The notes under the pieces are model-generated. The model had not been told where the DNA came from, ran no database searches, and worked only from the letters and a program-made list of their open reading frames with translations. From NCBI GenBank assembly GCA_030835185.1, contig JAUQWL010000037.1, forward strand, positions 1 through 44,403: DNA of 44,403 nt, written 5' to 3'. The translations under genes and the position numbers were made by a program. The DNA comes from Solirubrobacterales bacterium. GTDB lineage: Bacteria; Actinomycetota; Thermoleophilia; Solirubrobacterales; 70-9. Of the stretch, positions 33,655-43,455 are shown piece by piece (position 1 is the first letter of the stretch; each line of letters begins with the position of its first letter).

Positions 33655-35142
33655 ATCGACCTCATGGCTTCGGCCTCCCAGGTCTTTCCGCCGACCGACG
33701 CCTTCCCGGCAGTCGATCAGAACTACCTCCTCGAGGCGCGTCAGATGCAGGCGCTGTCCTTCGCGATGCACATCCCGCTGGTCTGTTTCGGTGTGGCCTT
33801 CCCGGCGATGGTGATCTTCATGGAGTGGCTCGGCCTGAGGACAGGCAAGATCCACTACACCGCGATCGCCCGCCGGTGGTCGAAAGTGATGATCACCCTG
33901 TTCGCGGCAGGCGTCGTCACCGGCACGCTGCTCAGCTTCGAGCTCGGCATCCTCTGGCCCGGCTTCATGTCGGTGTTCGGGGATGTCTTCGGCCTGGCTT
34001 TCGGGCTCGAGGGTTTCTCCTTCTTCATCGAGGCGATCTTCATCGCGATCTACGTCTACGGCTGGGACCGTCTGTCGCCGAGGAAGCACCTGCTCACCGG
34101 CATCCCGGTGATGGTCAGCGGCTTGACCGGCTCGCTGATGGTTATCGCGGTCAACGCGTGGATGAACAACCCCTCCGGCTTCGAAGTCGTCGGCGGCGAA
34201 GTGACCGACGTCCAGCCGTGGAGTGCGCTCTTCGGCAACGGGCACCTGTGGCCGCAGCTGACCCACATGTACCTGGCCGCCTACGTCGTCGTCGGCTTCC
34301 TCATCGCCGGGGTCTATGCGTTTTCCTGGCTGAAGGGTCGGCGGAGCGCCTACTTCCGCACCGCGATGGTCGTCCCGCTGGCGATCGCCTGTCTGGCCGC
34401 GCCGACCCAGATACTGATCGGCGACTGGGCCGCGCGGACGGTCGCCCGTGATCAGCCGATCAAGCTCGCCTCTTTCGAGGGGTTGTACAAGACGACCAAA
34501 GGAGCACCGGAGACGGTCCTGGGCTGGTACACCGACGAAAACACCATCGAGTACGGGATCGAGATCCCGAAGCTGCTCTCGCTGCTTGCCTACCACGACC
34601 CGAACGCCACCGTCCAGGGTCTGGAGACGGTGGCTGAAGAGGACCGGCCGCCGATCAACGTCGTCCGGATCGCCTTCCAGACGATGGTCGCTGTCGGCAC
34701 GGGGCTGGCGGCACTCGCCGCCTGGTTCCTGTTCTCCTGGTGGCGACGAAAACGGTTGCCCCGGAGCAAGTGGTTCTACCGCGCAGTGATCGCCGCCGGC
34801 CCGGCCGCGGTGGTGGCGCTGATCGCCGGCTGGGTCACCACCGAGGTCGGCCGCCAGCCCTGGGTCGTCTACGGCGTCATGAGGACGGAAGAGGCGGTTT
34901 CGGGAGCCGACGGCATCGTTTTCGGGTACGCGGCGCTCGTCGTCGTCTATGTGGCGTTGTTCACTGCCGTTTTCTGGGTCTTGCGAAAACTCGCCCGGAC
35001 GCCGCTGCCGCCGGAGATCGTCGCGCTCGAGCATGCCGGCGGATCCCGGGTGGATGCCGCCGGCCTGCGCGTGAACGAAAGGCCCGGAGCCGGATCTGGC
35101 GGCGGGACTGACCGGAAGGGGGGCGGGGATGGATCTGGCTGA
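33655..35142 (+). CDS. cydA: Cytochrome bd ubiquinol oxidase subunit I
   Basis: EARQMQALSFAMHIPLVCFGVAFP, GRQPWVVYGVMRTEEAV; many TM helices. TTG 33655 or ATG 33664 start. Confidence 0.95.
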   Translation: MDLMASASQVFPPTDAFPAVDQNYLLEARQMQALSFAMHIPLVCFGVAFPAMVIFMEWLGLRTGKIHYTAIARRWSKVMITLFAAGVVTGTLLSFELGILWPGFMSVFGDVFGLAFGLEGFSFFIEAIFIAIYVYGWDRLSPRKHLLTGIPVMVSGLTGSLMVIAVNAWMNNPSGFEVVGGEVTDVQPWSALFGNGHLWPQLTHMYLAAYVVVGFLIAGVYAFSWLKGRRSAYFRTAMVVPLAIACLAAPTQILIGDWAARTVARDQPIKLASFEGLYKTTKGAPETVLGWYTDENTIEYGIEIPKLLSLLAYHDPNATVQGLETVAEEDRPPINVVRIAFQTMVAVGTGLAALAAWFLFSWWRRKRLPRSKWFYRAVIAAGPAAVVALIAGWVTTEVGRQPWVVYGVMRTEEAVSGADGIVFGYAALVVVYVALFTAVFWVLRKLARTPLPPEIVALEHAGGSRVDAAGLRVNERPGAGSGGGTDRKGGGDGSG

Positions 35143-36376
35143 CATACCGGTACTGCTGATGCTGATCGGCATCGCTGCTTACGTGGTGCTGGCCGGCGCC
35201 GACTTCGGCTCGCCGTTCTGGACCCTGACCGCGCGAGGCGAGCGGGCCGGTGAAATCCGCGAGCAGACCCACAGATCGATGGCTCCGGTCTGGGAGGCAA
35301 ACCACGTCTGGCTGATCTTCGTGCTGGTTGTCTGCTGGACCGCCTACCCGGAGGTCTTCGGCTCGATCTTCTCGACGCTGTGGATTCCGTTGATCGTCGG
35401 CTGCCTCGGCATCATCATGCGGGCGGTGGGCTATGTGGTCGGCGGCTATGCGACGCGCAGATGGGTCACCTGGATGGCGACCGTCGCTTCCTTCGTGACG
35501 CCGTTCATGTTCGGGGCGGTGGTCGGCGGAGTCGTATCGGGCCGGGTGCCGGTGGGGAACGCCGAGGGTGACATCATCTCCAGCTGGCTGAATCCGACCT
35601 CGATGACGATCGGCGTGGTCGCGGTGACGCTCTGTGCCTACCTCGCTGCGGTTTACCTGGCCGCCGATGCGGATCGCAAGGGCAGGGCCGACCTCGCCGA
35701 CGCCTTCAGGATCCGCGGCCTGGCCGCCGGAGTCGTCACCGGTCTGGTCGCTGCGGCCGGGGTGGTGGTGCTCCGGGAGGACAGCCGGTTCGTCTACGAA
35801 GGACTGACATCCGGCCTCGGACTGGCCGATCTGGCGGTCTCGGCCGTGGCCGGCATCGTCACCCTGGGCCTGCTGGCGCTTCGCCGCTTTCCGGCGGCGC
35901 GCTATACCGCGGCGGCCGCTGTGGTCACGATCGTCGCCGGCTGGGGAATAGCCCAGTCTCCCTACATCCTCCCTCCCGATCTGACGGTGGCCGAGGCAGC
36001 GGCCGCCGACAACGTACTGATCGGCCTGCTGGTGGCAATCGCGATCGGGCTGCTGATCCTGATTCCGTCGCTGCTGCTGCTCTACGGGCTGGTCCTTGCC
36101 GGCCGTTTCGACCCGGCCGGTGGCGACGTCGTCGATCACCCGGACCTGGTCGAAGGCGGAACCGCCGTCCACCTTACGGATCTCGATCTGCCGAAGCGCC
36201 GCTCTGTCGGCCTGACGATCCTCGTGGCCACGACCGGCGCGGCGATGACCCTCGTCTTCGACGATGGTGCCGGTCTCTATGCCGGCGTCGCCATGCTGAT
36301 CGGCGCACTTGCCACCGGATGCGTGCTGCTCGCTATCTCCTTGGCGGCCCGTCAGGACGAGGCACCCGAGGGCTGA
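35129..36376 (+). CDS. cydB: Cytochrome bd ubiquinol oxidase subunit II
   Basis: VVLAGADFGSPFWTLTAR, APVWEANHVWLIFVLVVCWTAYPEVF; overlaps cydA 3' end. Confidence 0.93.
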   Translation: MDLADIPVLLMLIGIAAYVVLAGADFGSPFWTLTARGERAGEIREQTHRSMAPVWEANHVWLIFVLVVCWTAYPEVFGSIFSTLWIPLIVGCLGIIMRAVGYVVGGYATRRWVTWMATVASFVTPFMFGAVVGGVVSGRVPVGNAEGDIISSWLNPTSMTIGVVAVTLCAYLAAVYLAADADRKGRADLADAFRIRGLAAGVVTGLVAAAGVVVLREDSRFVYEGLTSGLGLADLAVSAVAGIVTLGLLALRRFPAARYTAAAAVVTIVAGWGIAQSPYILPPDLTVAEAAAADNVLIGLLVAIAIGLLILIPSLLLLYGLVLAGRFDPAGGDVVDHPDLVEGGTAVHLTDLDLPKRRSVGLTILVATTGAAMTLVFDDGAGLYAGVAMLIGALATGCVLLAISLAARQDEAPEG

Positions 36377-36421
36377 AGGGGACGCCGGCGTCGCCGGCAG
36401 GGACGTTCAGCCGATCCAACT

Positions 36422-36509
36422 CAGCCACCGCCGGAACCCGGCCCAGCCGCCGACGGGACCCGGCCCAGACAAGGGCGGGGCTTGGCTCAGCCGCCGCTGT
36501 TCTGGGACG
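36422..36509. repeat. Approximately 22-bp imperfect tandem periodicity between cydB and the lipoprotein gene
   Basis: CAGCCACCGCCGGAACCCGGCC then CAGCCGCCGACGGGACCCGGCC (3 mismatches), then two more degenerate 22-nt steps beginning CAG. Confidence 0.45.
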
Positions 36510-36804
36510 CGTTCGACTCGTCCGGCCCGCCCGGTCTGTCTGAAATCCCGCTGTCGGGAGCATCCGGGTTGCGGTCACCGGCGCTCTGTGGGCCGTTGCC
36601 TGTCACGCCGGTCGTTCCGGAGCCGTTGTTGGCGGGGGCGCCGCCTGTGGCCGGGTCTCCGGTGGGACCGGCCGCTCCGGTGGGCTCAGTCACGGTGCCG
36701 TCGGGGGTCGGCGTGTCGCCGTCACCCCCGCAGGCAACCAGAGTGGAGACGGCGATTGTCACGGTCGCGGTCAGCGTTGCTGCTCTCTTCATCGCTTCGA
36801 TCAT
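36487..36804 (-). CDS. Small Gly/Pro/Thr-rich predicted lipoprotein
   Basis: Signal sequence MKRAATLTATVTIAVSTLVACGG with lipobox LVAC, then low-complexity polar tail; 3 nt after the protease stop on the same strand. Confidence 0.7.
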   Translation of the reverse strand: MIEAMKRAATLTATVTIAVSTLVACGGDGDTPTPDGTVTEPTGAAGPTGDPATGGAPANNGSGTTGVTGNGPQSAGDRNPDAPDSGISDRPGGPDESNASQNSGG

Positions 36805-36807
36805 CGC

Positions 36808-37953
36808 TCAACGGTTCACCCAGAGCCGAATCCGTTTGCCGGGCGGCGTCAGCCAGCCCTGCGGGAGGCTCGAAGCACTGACCCTGCCACGCCTGCCGTA
36901 GCCGTAGAAGTCGGCCCGGGTCCTGCCGAGGCGGCACCCGGCCCGGCTCAGCGCCGCTCTCGCCTGGCCGACGGTTCGACCGATGAGGTTCGGCACCCGG
37001 CACCATGTGCGTTTCTGCGGCACGACGCCGCCGAAGCCGACCGGATCGACGCCCGAGGCGCGCATCGTCCTCTCGCGAACCCAGGCCCTGATCGCGCGGC
37101 CGGCGACCCTGGCGTCGACCGAGGGCAGGTTCGGACTGCAGTATGGATCGCCGAAGCTGGTCACGCCGATCAATCTCCAGCCGACATCGAGCTGCGCGAT
37201 CATGGGGCCGCCGCTGTCGCCGAAGCAGGTCGAGGTGTTACCGGACGGTCCGCCGATACAGATCATCGTCTTCGGCTGGTAGCTACGGCCGTTGTCTCTG
37301 CGACAGACCGGATCCGGCAGGATGACCTGGTTGGCTACGCGCAGGTTGTTGGTGCCGATCCGGTTCCCCGGCTTGGCGACCCCCCAACCTGAGGCCTTGA
37401 CCAGAGTGCCGGTCGAGAGCAGATCCGCTTCACTGTCGCCGGCCAGCTCGATCGGTTCAACCGGGAGGCGACGCTTCAGTTTGAGCAGGGCCACGTCCCA
37501 GGCCGGGCTCGATTTCGAGCTGCTGTACTTGAACCTGTTGTTCCGGTTGCGTGGCATCAGCCTCGACTTGACGAAGGCGCTGCTGCCGGACTTGTTGCTG
37601 AGCCAGGTTCGTCCCGCGATGGCCTCGATCCAGCCGATCTGCCGCTGCGAGAACTCGGCGACGCAATGCGCGGCGGTGATCACCAGGTCGCGGGCGATCA
37701 GCGATCCGGAACAGAAGTAGCGCTTGCGCGCCGACCGGGAGCGACTCCCGGGTCCGCCGACGACGAGCGCAACCTGCCAGGGGAACTCCGCGGCCTTGGC
37801 ATTCTTGCCGTTGATCATGCTGGCTTCGGCGCCATTGCCCGGGGGGTGGGCGGCCTGGCTCCGGTCGATGCCCATCGCCAAGACGGCAAGCAGAACAAAG
37901 CCGCAGCCGAGACTGGCGGCTCGGACTCTCGCCGAGTGGGCAGTCGCGACCAT
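36808..37953 (-). CDS. Secreted chymotrypsin-fold (S1) serine protease with C-terminal PASTA-like domain
   Basis: Signal peptide; triad motifs ITAAHC, WDVALLKL, CFGDSGGP; C-terminal CRVPNLIGRTVGQARAALSRAGCRLGRTRADFYGYGRRGRVSASSLPQGWLTPPGKRIRLWV. Confidence 0.92.
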   Translation of the reverse strand: MVATAHSARVRAASLGCGFVLLAVLAMGIDRSQAAHPPGNGAEASMINGKNAKAAEFPWQVALVVGGPGSRSRSARKRYFCSGSLIARDLVITAAHCVAEFSQRQIGWIEAIAGRTWLSNKSGSSAFVKSRLMPRNRNNRFKYSSSKSSPAWDVALLKLKRRLPVEPIELAGDSEADLLSTGTLVKASGWGVAKPGNRIGTNNLRVANQVILPDPVCRRDNGRSYQPKTMICIGGPSGNTSTCFGDSGGPMIAQLDVGWRLIGVTSFGDPYCSPNLPSVDARVAGRAIRAWVRERTMRASGVDPVGFGGVVPQKRTWCRVPNLIGRTVGQARAALSRAGCRLGRTRADFYGYGRRGRVSASSLPQGWLTPPGKRIRLWVNR

Positions 37954-38064
37954 CCGGTAATCCTACCGGCTGGACAATGTTAGTAAGTGCTAAGGTCCCG
38001 CTCACGTTTTGCTGACCAACCGGCCGGGTATGCGATCCCGGGTGAAGGAATTGGGAGGCGCTCC

Positions 38065-38940
38065 GTGAATACTCGAAACCAGATGGCATTCGGAAAGAAG
38101 AAGAAGCAGAAGGTGGAAGCCGAACTCGAGCAGGCGCGTGAGCGCAAGGCGGTCGAGCGCCCCCGCAAGGGCGGCACCCCGATCATCGAGATGCGGGACG
38201 TCAGCAAGGTCTACCCGGGCGGTCATCTGGCCCTCGACCGGGTGTCGCTGGCGGTCGATCGCGGCGATTTCGTCTTCCTGGTCGGTCCGACCGGCTGTGG
38301 CAAGTCCACCCTGATCAAGCTGCTGATCCGTGAACTCGAACCGACTGACGGCACCGTGTCGATCGCCGGCCGTGACGTCGGCACCCTCTCGGACAAGAAG
38401 ATCCCGCAGCTCCGCCGCAACATCGGCACCGTCTTCCAGGATTTCAAGCTGCTTCCGAGCCGCACCGTCTACGACAACGTCGCCTACGCGCTTCAGGTTA
38501 TCGGCGCCTCACGAGCCGAGATCCGGCAGAAGGTCCCCGAGACCCTGCGGCTGGTCGGCCTCTCGACCAAGCTTCACAACTATCCCGACCAGCTTTCCGG
38601 CGGGGAACAGCAGCGTGTATCGGTCGCCAGGGCATTCGTAAACCACCCGCCCCTGCTGCTGGCCGACGAACCCAGCGGAAACCTCGATCCGGTGACGTCG
38701 GTCGGGATCATGCAGCTGCTCTACCGGATCAACAAGACCGGAACAACGGTCGTGGTCGTGACCCATGACCGCGAAATGGTCGACCGCATGCGCCGCCGCG
38801 TGATCGAGCTTTACGAAGGCCGGGTCATCCGCGACGAGATCGCCGGCGGCTATACGGAGGAGTCGACCACCGAGTTCGGGGTGCGGATGCGCGCCGAGAT
38901 GGGCGTCGGCCTCGAAGGCCACTCGAACGGAGTCCACTGA
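38065..38940 (+). CDS. ftsE: Cell division ATP-binding protein FtsE
   Basis: Walker [54 protein letters not shown] 38065 preceded by GGGAGG; basic N-terminal extension. Confidence 0.93.
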   Translation: MNTRNQMAFGKKKKQKVEAELEQARERKAVERPRKGGTPIIEMRDVSKVYPGGHLALDRVSLAVDRGDFVFLVGPTGCGKSTLIKLLIRELEPTDGTVSIAGRDVGTLSDKKIPQLRRNIGTVFQDFKLLPSRTVYDNVAYALQVIGASRAEIRQKVPETLRLVGLSTKLHNYPDQLSGGEQQRVSVARAFVNHPPLLLADEPSGNLDPVTSVGIMQLLYRINKTGTTVVVVTHDREMVDRMRRRVIELYEGRVIRDEIAGGYTEESTTEFGVRMRAEMGVGLEGHSNGVH

Positions 38941-39848
38941 TGGGACGCATCTTCTTCTTCACCGGCGAGGCGATCCGCGCCATGCGCCGCAACGTCGCCC
39001 CGACCACGGCCGCGGTCGTGACCACGGTGTTGACCGCGATCCTGATCGGCGTTCTGGTGCCGATCTTCCAGACGACGCAGAGCAAGAGTGCCGAGGTGCG
39101 GGACCAACTCGAGCTTCGCGTATTCCTCTTCGACGACGCCACGAGAACCGAGATCAACTCGCTCCAGAGCGACATTCAGGCGATTCCCAACGTCAAGGAG
39201 GTCGACTTCCTGAGCAAGGCGGACGCCCTGGCCGAGTTCCGCCGCGACTACGGGCAGGAGAACCGTGACGTCCTCAGGGAGCTGAGAGGCAACCCGCTGC
39301 CGGCGAACTTCATCGTGCGTCCGGACGACGCCTCGAACCTCGACGCGATCCGGGCCGCGATCCGTCCTCCCAACGAGAGCGGCAAGCCGACCTACATTTC
39401 GCCGATCGTCCAGCAGGTGGACAACCGCCAGGCGACCGCAAACAAGATCGAGGAGGTCACCGGGGCACTGAAGCTGGTGCTGACCGTGATCACCGCGCTG
39501 CTCATCGGCGCCTCCCTGCTGCTGATCGGCAATACGATCCGGCTCTCGATCTACACCCGCCGCCGCGAGATCGAGGTGATGAGGCTGGTCGGCGCGACCC
39601 GCTGGTTCATCCGCTGGCCGTTCATGATCGAAGGGGTCGTGGTCGGGGTTCTCGGCGGGGCGATTGCGATACTTGTCCTGTGGATAGGAAAAGTCACAGT
39701 GGTCGACCCGCTCTCGGAGAGCTTCGCGCTGATGCAGGCCCAGGACTCGATGTCTTTCATCCTGCTTGCCGCCTGCCTGTTCGGGGCGGCGATCGTCGTC
39801 TCGGCGCTCGGTTCGGGCCTGACGCTGCGCCGCTTCCTCAAAGTCTGA
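38940..39848 (+). CDS. ftsX: Cell division protein FtsX
   Basis: N-terminal TM, ECD, C-terminal FtsX permease TMs with RRREIEVMRLVGATRWFIRWPFMIEGVVVG; ATGA overlap with ftsE. Confidence 0.95.
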   Translation: MGRIFFFTGEAIRAMRRNVAPTTAAVVTTVLTAILIGVLVPIFQTTQSKSAEVRDQLELRVFLFDDATRTEINSLQSDIQAIPNVKEVDFLSKADALAEFRRDYGQENRDVLRELRGNPLPANFIVRPDDASNLDAIRAAIRPPNESGKPTYISPIVQQVDNRQATANKIEEVTGALKLVLTVITALLIGASLLLIGNTIRLSIYTRRREIEVMRLVGATRWFIRWPFMIEGVVVGVLGGAIAILVLWIGKVTVVDPLSESFALMQAQDSMSFILLAACLFGAAIVVSALGSGLTLRRFLKV

Positions 39849-39924
39849 GCGACGCAGCCGGCTCCAGCCCGGCTCCCGGTGGGGCCGTCCCGGCCGTCGG
39901 GATGACTGACGGGCCGGTCTCGAG

Positions 39925-41124
39925 TTGAAAACCTCCTGGCTGGTACTGGCGACCGCGGTGGTCGCCCTGGTCGCCGGCATCTGGATCGGCGGCCATCCGG
40001 AGAACCTGCCCGATGGCGTTCAGGAACTGTTCGTCGAGTCCAGCATCGCCGGGAAGGAGTCGGCCTCCGACGACGCCCTGAACGTGATCGAGGATCAGTA
40101 CTTCAGGGAGACCGATTCGACGCAACTCGAGGACGCCTCGATCCGCGGAATGGTCACGCGTCTGCGCAAGCAGTACGCCGACCGCTTCACCCACTACTTC
40201 GACCCGGAACAGCTGGCCCGTTTCAACGAGGCGATCAACGGCAGCTTCAGCGGAGTCGGGATGACGGTCGGCGAATTCGACGAAGGCGGGCTCAGGGTAG
40301 GCACGGTGTTCAAGGGTTCGCCGGCAGAGCGGGCCGGACTCGAGTCGGGGGATGTGATCGTCGAGGTCGACGGGGAGCCGATCCTCGGCGAGAGCGTCGA
40401 CCTCGTCGTCTCGCAAATCAAGGGGCCCGAGGGCACCAGGGTGACGCTCGGGGTGAAGGTCCGGGGAAAGGGCGAGCCGCGGGACTTCGAACTGACTCGT
40501 GAAGAGATCTCGGTGCCGGTCACTTCGAACCGCGTGCGGGAAGTGGACGGCCGCAAGCTCGGCTACGTCAGGCTGACGAGCTTCAGCAACGGAGCCAGCG
40601 TGGCCCTCAGAAAAGCGGTCAACAGGGTTCGCAAGCGGGGCGCCGAAGGGTTTGTGCTCGACCTGCGGGCCAACGGCGGCGGACTGCTTCCCGAGGCGGT
40701 GCTGACCTCCAGCCTGTTCATCCCGGAGGGGGAGGTCGTCGTCGAGACGAGTTCCCGCACCCAGGGAGGCAGAACCTACAAGGCGGTCGGCGGGGACCTC
40801 GATCCGCCTCCGATGGTCGTACTGGTCGATCGCGACACGGCCTCGGCCGCCGAGATCCTCGCCGCCGCCCTGCAGACAGACAACGGCGATCCGGTGGTGG
40901 GCACCCGGACCTTCGGCAAAGGTGTCTTCCAGCAGGTGATCAATCTCGATAACGGCGGCGCCCTCGACCTGACGGTCGGTGAGTTCCTCACCGCCGACGG
41001 AGTCTCGCTGGCCGGGGAGGGGCTCAAGCCGGACGTGTTCTCACCGTCGCGACCAGAGGCCAGGCGGGACCTGCAGCTGGATCGCGCTTTCGAGGTTCTC
41101 GGTGACGAGATCGAAGGGTCCTGA
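39925..41124 (+). CDS. S41 family C-terminal processing peptidase with PDZ domain
   Basis: PDZ GVGMTVGEFDEGGLRVGTVFKGSPAERAGLESGDVIVEVDG; catalytic VDRDTASAAEILAAALQ and GTRTFGKGVFQ; TTG start. Confidence 0.94.
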   Translation: MKTSWLVLATAVVALVAGIWIGGHPENLPDGVQELFVESSIAGKESASDDALNVIEDQYFRETDSTQLEDASIRGMVTRLRKQYADRFTHYFDPEQLARFNEAINGSFSGVGMTVGEFDEGGLRVGTVFKGSPAERAGLESGDVIVEVDGEPILGESVDLVVSQIKGPEGTRVTLGVKVRGKGEPRDFELTREEISVPVTSNRVREVDGRKLGYVRLTSFSNGASVALRKAVNRVRKRGAEGFVLDLRANGGGLLPEAVLTSSLFIPEGEVVVETSSRTQGGRTYKAVGGDLDPPPMVVLVDRDTASAAEILAAALQTDNGDPVVGTRTFGKGVFQQVINLDNGGALDLTVGEFLTADGVSLAGEGLKPDVFSPSRPEARRDLQLDRAFEVLGDEIEGS

Positions 41125-42875
41125 TGGCTCCGTCGAAGCAGTCAAGTCGCGGCCGGGGGCGAGCGGGCGATCGTCACGTCGCAGTTCTCGGCAGGCGCGG
41201 GCGCTTCACCGTGGCCAGGCCCCTGTTCGAGCCCGGCGAACAGGTCGCGCTCGACCGCAAGGTGAAGGGCGGGGAAGGCCGGATCGCCTGGGTCGAGTTC
41301 CGCGGCGGGCGGGCGCGACTGCTGAAGAACCTCGGCCGGATCGACAACGCCCGCGACGTCTGTGAGGCCCTGGCGCTGGAGCGGCTGCGTCGCCGGGGGT
41401 TTTCCGGAGCGATTGAATCCGAGGCGGAGTCCGTGGCTGCCGCACCGGTCGACCCGGTCGAGCGCCGTGACCTGACTTCCCTGCCCACGTTCACGGTCGA
41501 CCCCGCTACGGCCAGGGATTTCGACGACGCCGTCTCGGCCGAAGTCGACGGGGACTCGGTGCGGCTCTGGATTCACATCGCCGACGTCGCCGCTTACGTG
41601 AGGCCCGGCTCGAACCTCGAGGCGCTCGCGTCGGACAGGGCCAACAGCGTCTATGTGCCGACTTCGGTCGAGCCGATGCTGCCCGGAGTGCTGAGCGCCG
41701 GGGTCTGCTCGCTCTCGCCGAACGAACAGAGGCTCGCCGTGACCACCGAAATCCTGCTTTCAGGTTCCGGCGACGTAGTCTCGTCCTCCTTCTACCGCAG
41801 CCGGATCATCTCCGACGCCCGACTCGACTACGAGCAGATAGACCGGATCTTCGATGGACAGGACCGGCCGCCGGACGCGGTCGCCGAGCAGATTCGACTG
41901 GCTCGCGCCGCGGCGGCAGCTCTCGCCGGGCGCAGGGAGAAGACCCGGCTGGAGGTGCATTCCAGCGAACCCGGATTCACCTTCGACGGAGAGGGAAACG
42001 TGATCTCGGCCACTGCCGACATCCAGACCGAATCCCACCGGCTGATCGAGCACCTGATGGTGCTGGTCAACGAACAGGTTGCCGAGCTGCTCCAGCAGAG
42101 GCGCACGCCCACGCTTTACCGGGTCCACGAGCAGCCGGATCCGGAACGGATCGCCCGCCTGGCCGAGCAGCTTGCCTCGCTGGATCTGCCGGCACCCGCT
42201 CTGGTCGACGGGATGGGACCCGGAGAGGCCGGCCGGTACGCGGTGGAGGCTTCGCGCAGCGTCGCCGCCGAGGCGAAGCGCCGCAGCCACGGCGTTGTGC
42301 CGTTCGGTTCGCTGATCCTGCGCTCGCTCAAGCCGGCCCGCTACTCGCCTCGCAACCTCGGCCACGCCGGACTCGGCAGCCAGGCTTACTGTCACTTCAC
42401 ATCGCCGATCCGCCGCTTCCCCGACCTGCTGGTCCACCGCGGTCTGCTCTCGGAGGTCGGGGGTGGGGAGGAGGCACCCGATCCGGGCGAGGTCGGTGAT
42501 GCGGCCGAGCACTGTTCCGACCGCGAACGCGAGGCATCCCGGATCGAGCGGGATGCCGACGACGTCTGCGCGGCCTTCCTGCTCGAGCGGGAACTCTTCG
42601 AAGGCGGCTGGAAACGGCGCTTCGAAGGCGAGGTGTCGGGTGTGATCGGCGCCGGTGCCTTCGTCGCTTTCGGCGGTGAACTCGGTGACGTCTACGAGGG
42701 CTTCATCCCGGTCAGACGGATGCGCGGCGACCGTTACGACCTGAATCAGGAAGAAACCGCCCTGATCGGGGGCAGGAGTGGAAAAGCCGTGCGCTTCGGC
42801 GATCCGGTGACGGTTACCGTCCAGCGGGTCGACGCGGTACGCGGCCGGGTCGACCTCGATCCCGCAGACGGCTAG
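41124..42875 (+). CDS. RNB-domain exoribonuclease (RNase II/R family) with C-terminal S1-like domain
   Basis: TFTVDPATARDFDDAVSAE, HIADVAAYV, AYCHFTSPIRRFPDLLVHR motifs; short N-terminal region. Confidence 0.93.
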   Translation: MAPSKQSSRGRGRAGDRHVAVLGRRGRFTVARPLFEPGEQVALDRKVKGGEGRIAWVEFRGGRARLLKNLGRIDNARDVCEALALERLRRRGFSGAIESEAESVAAAPVDPVERRDLTSLPTFTVDPATARDFDDAVSAEVDGDSVRLWIHIADVAAYVRPGSNLEALASDRANSVYVPTSVEPMLPGVLSAGVCSLSPNEQRLAVTTEILLSGSGDVVSSSFYRSRIISDARLDYEQIDRIFDGQDRPPDAVAEQIRLARAAAAALAGRREKTRLEVHSSEPGFTFDGEGNVISATADIQTESHRLIEHLMVLVNEQVAELLQQRRTPTLYRVHEQPDPERIARLAEQLASLDLPAPALVDGMGPGEAGRYAVEASRSVAAEAKRRSHGVVPFGSLILRSLKPARYSPRNLGHAGLGSQAYCHFTSPIRRFPDLLVHRGLLSEVGGGEEAPDPGEVGDAAEHCSDREREASRIERDADDVCAAFLLERELFEGGWKRRFEGEVSGVIGAGAFVAFGGELGDVYEGFIPVRRMRGDRYDLNQEETALIGGRSGKAVRFGDPVTVTVQRVDAVRGRVDLDPADG

Positions 42876-42886
42876 ATTGGACGGCG

Positions 42887-43375
42887 ATGGCCAGGAAGAG
42901 CAAGAAAAAGAGAGCTCCGGCGTCGGGTGACGTCGCGACGAACCGCCGGGCCCGCCAGAAGTTCGAGTTGATCGAGAAAATGGAGGCAGGCATCGTGCTG
43001 CAGGGCACCGAGGTCAAGGCGCTGCGTGAAGGAAATGCCCAGATGGTCGATTCCTACGCCTCGATCGAGGATGGCGAGGTCTGGCTGCGCAACCTCCACA
43101 TTCCGCCCTATGCACCGGCCACAAGCAACAACCACGAGCCGGAGCGTCCGCGCAAGCTCTTGCTCCATCGGGGCGAAATCGAACGCCTGATCGGCAAGTC
43201 GCAGCAGAAAGGGTTGACCCTTATCCCTTCGCGCATCTATTTCAAGGGCCCGAAAGCCAAAGTCGAGCTCGCCCTGGCGAAAGGCAAGGAAGGGCGGGAT
43301 CGCCGCCGCGAGATTGCCGACCGGGACGTCCAGCGTGACGTTGAGAGGGAATTCAAGGGCAGGTATCGTTCCTGA
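42887..43375 (+). CDS. smpB: SsrA-binding protein
   Basis: NRRARQKFELIEKMEAGIVLQGTEVKALREGNAQMVDSYASIEDGEVWLRNLHIPPY. Confidence 0.97.
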   Translation: MARKSKKKRAPASGDVATNRRARQKFELIEKMEAGIVLQGTEVKALREGNAQMVDSYASIEDGEVWLRNLHIPPYAPATSNNHEPERPRKLLLHRGEIERLIGKSQQKGLTLIPSRIYFKGPKAKVELALAKGKEGRDRRREIADRDVQRDVEREFKGRYRS

Positions 43376-43455
43376 CCGGCGAGTCCGAGGCAAGATGCAC
43401 ACCAACCCGCCCTCGTTTCTTTCGACCAAGCAGGCAGCATGAGAGGATCCAGCCA

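Noticed and set aside
32926-35172. 748-aa minus-strand ORF antisense to nadA/cydA
   Set aside because: Antisense to two unambiguous genes; low-complexity D/R/H/G-rich composition typical of GC-bias shadow ORFs.
43376-43455. Possible tmRNA (ssrA) next to smpB
   Set aside because: The gap is only 80 bp, too short, with no tRNA-Ala-like end or tag reading frame.
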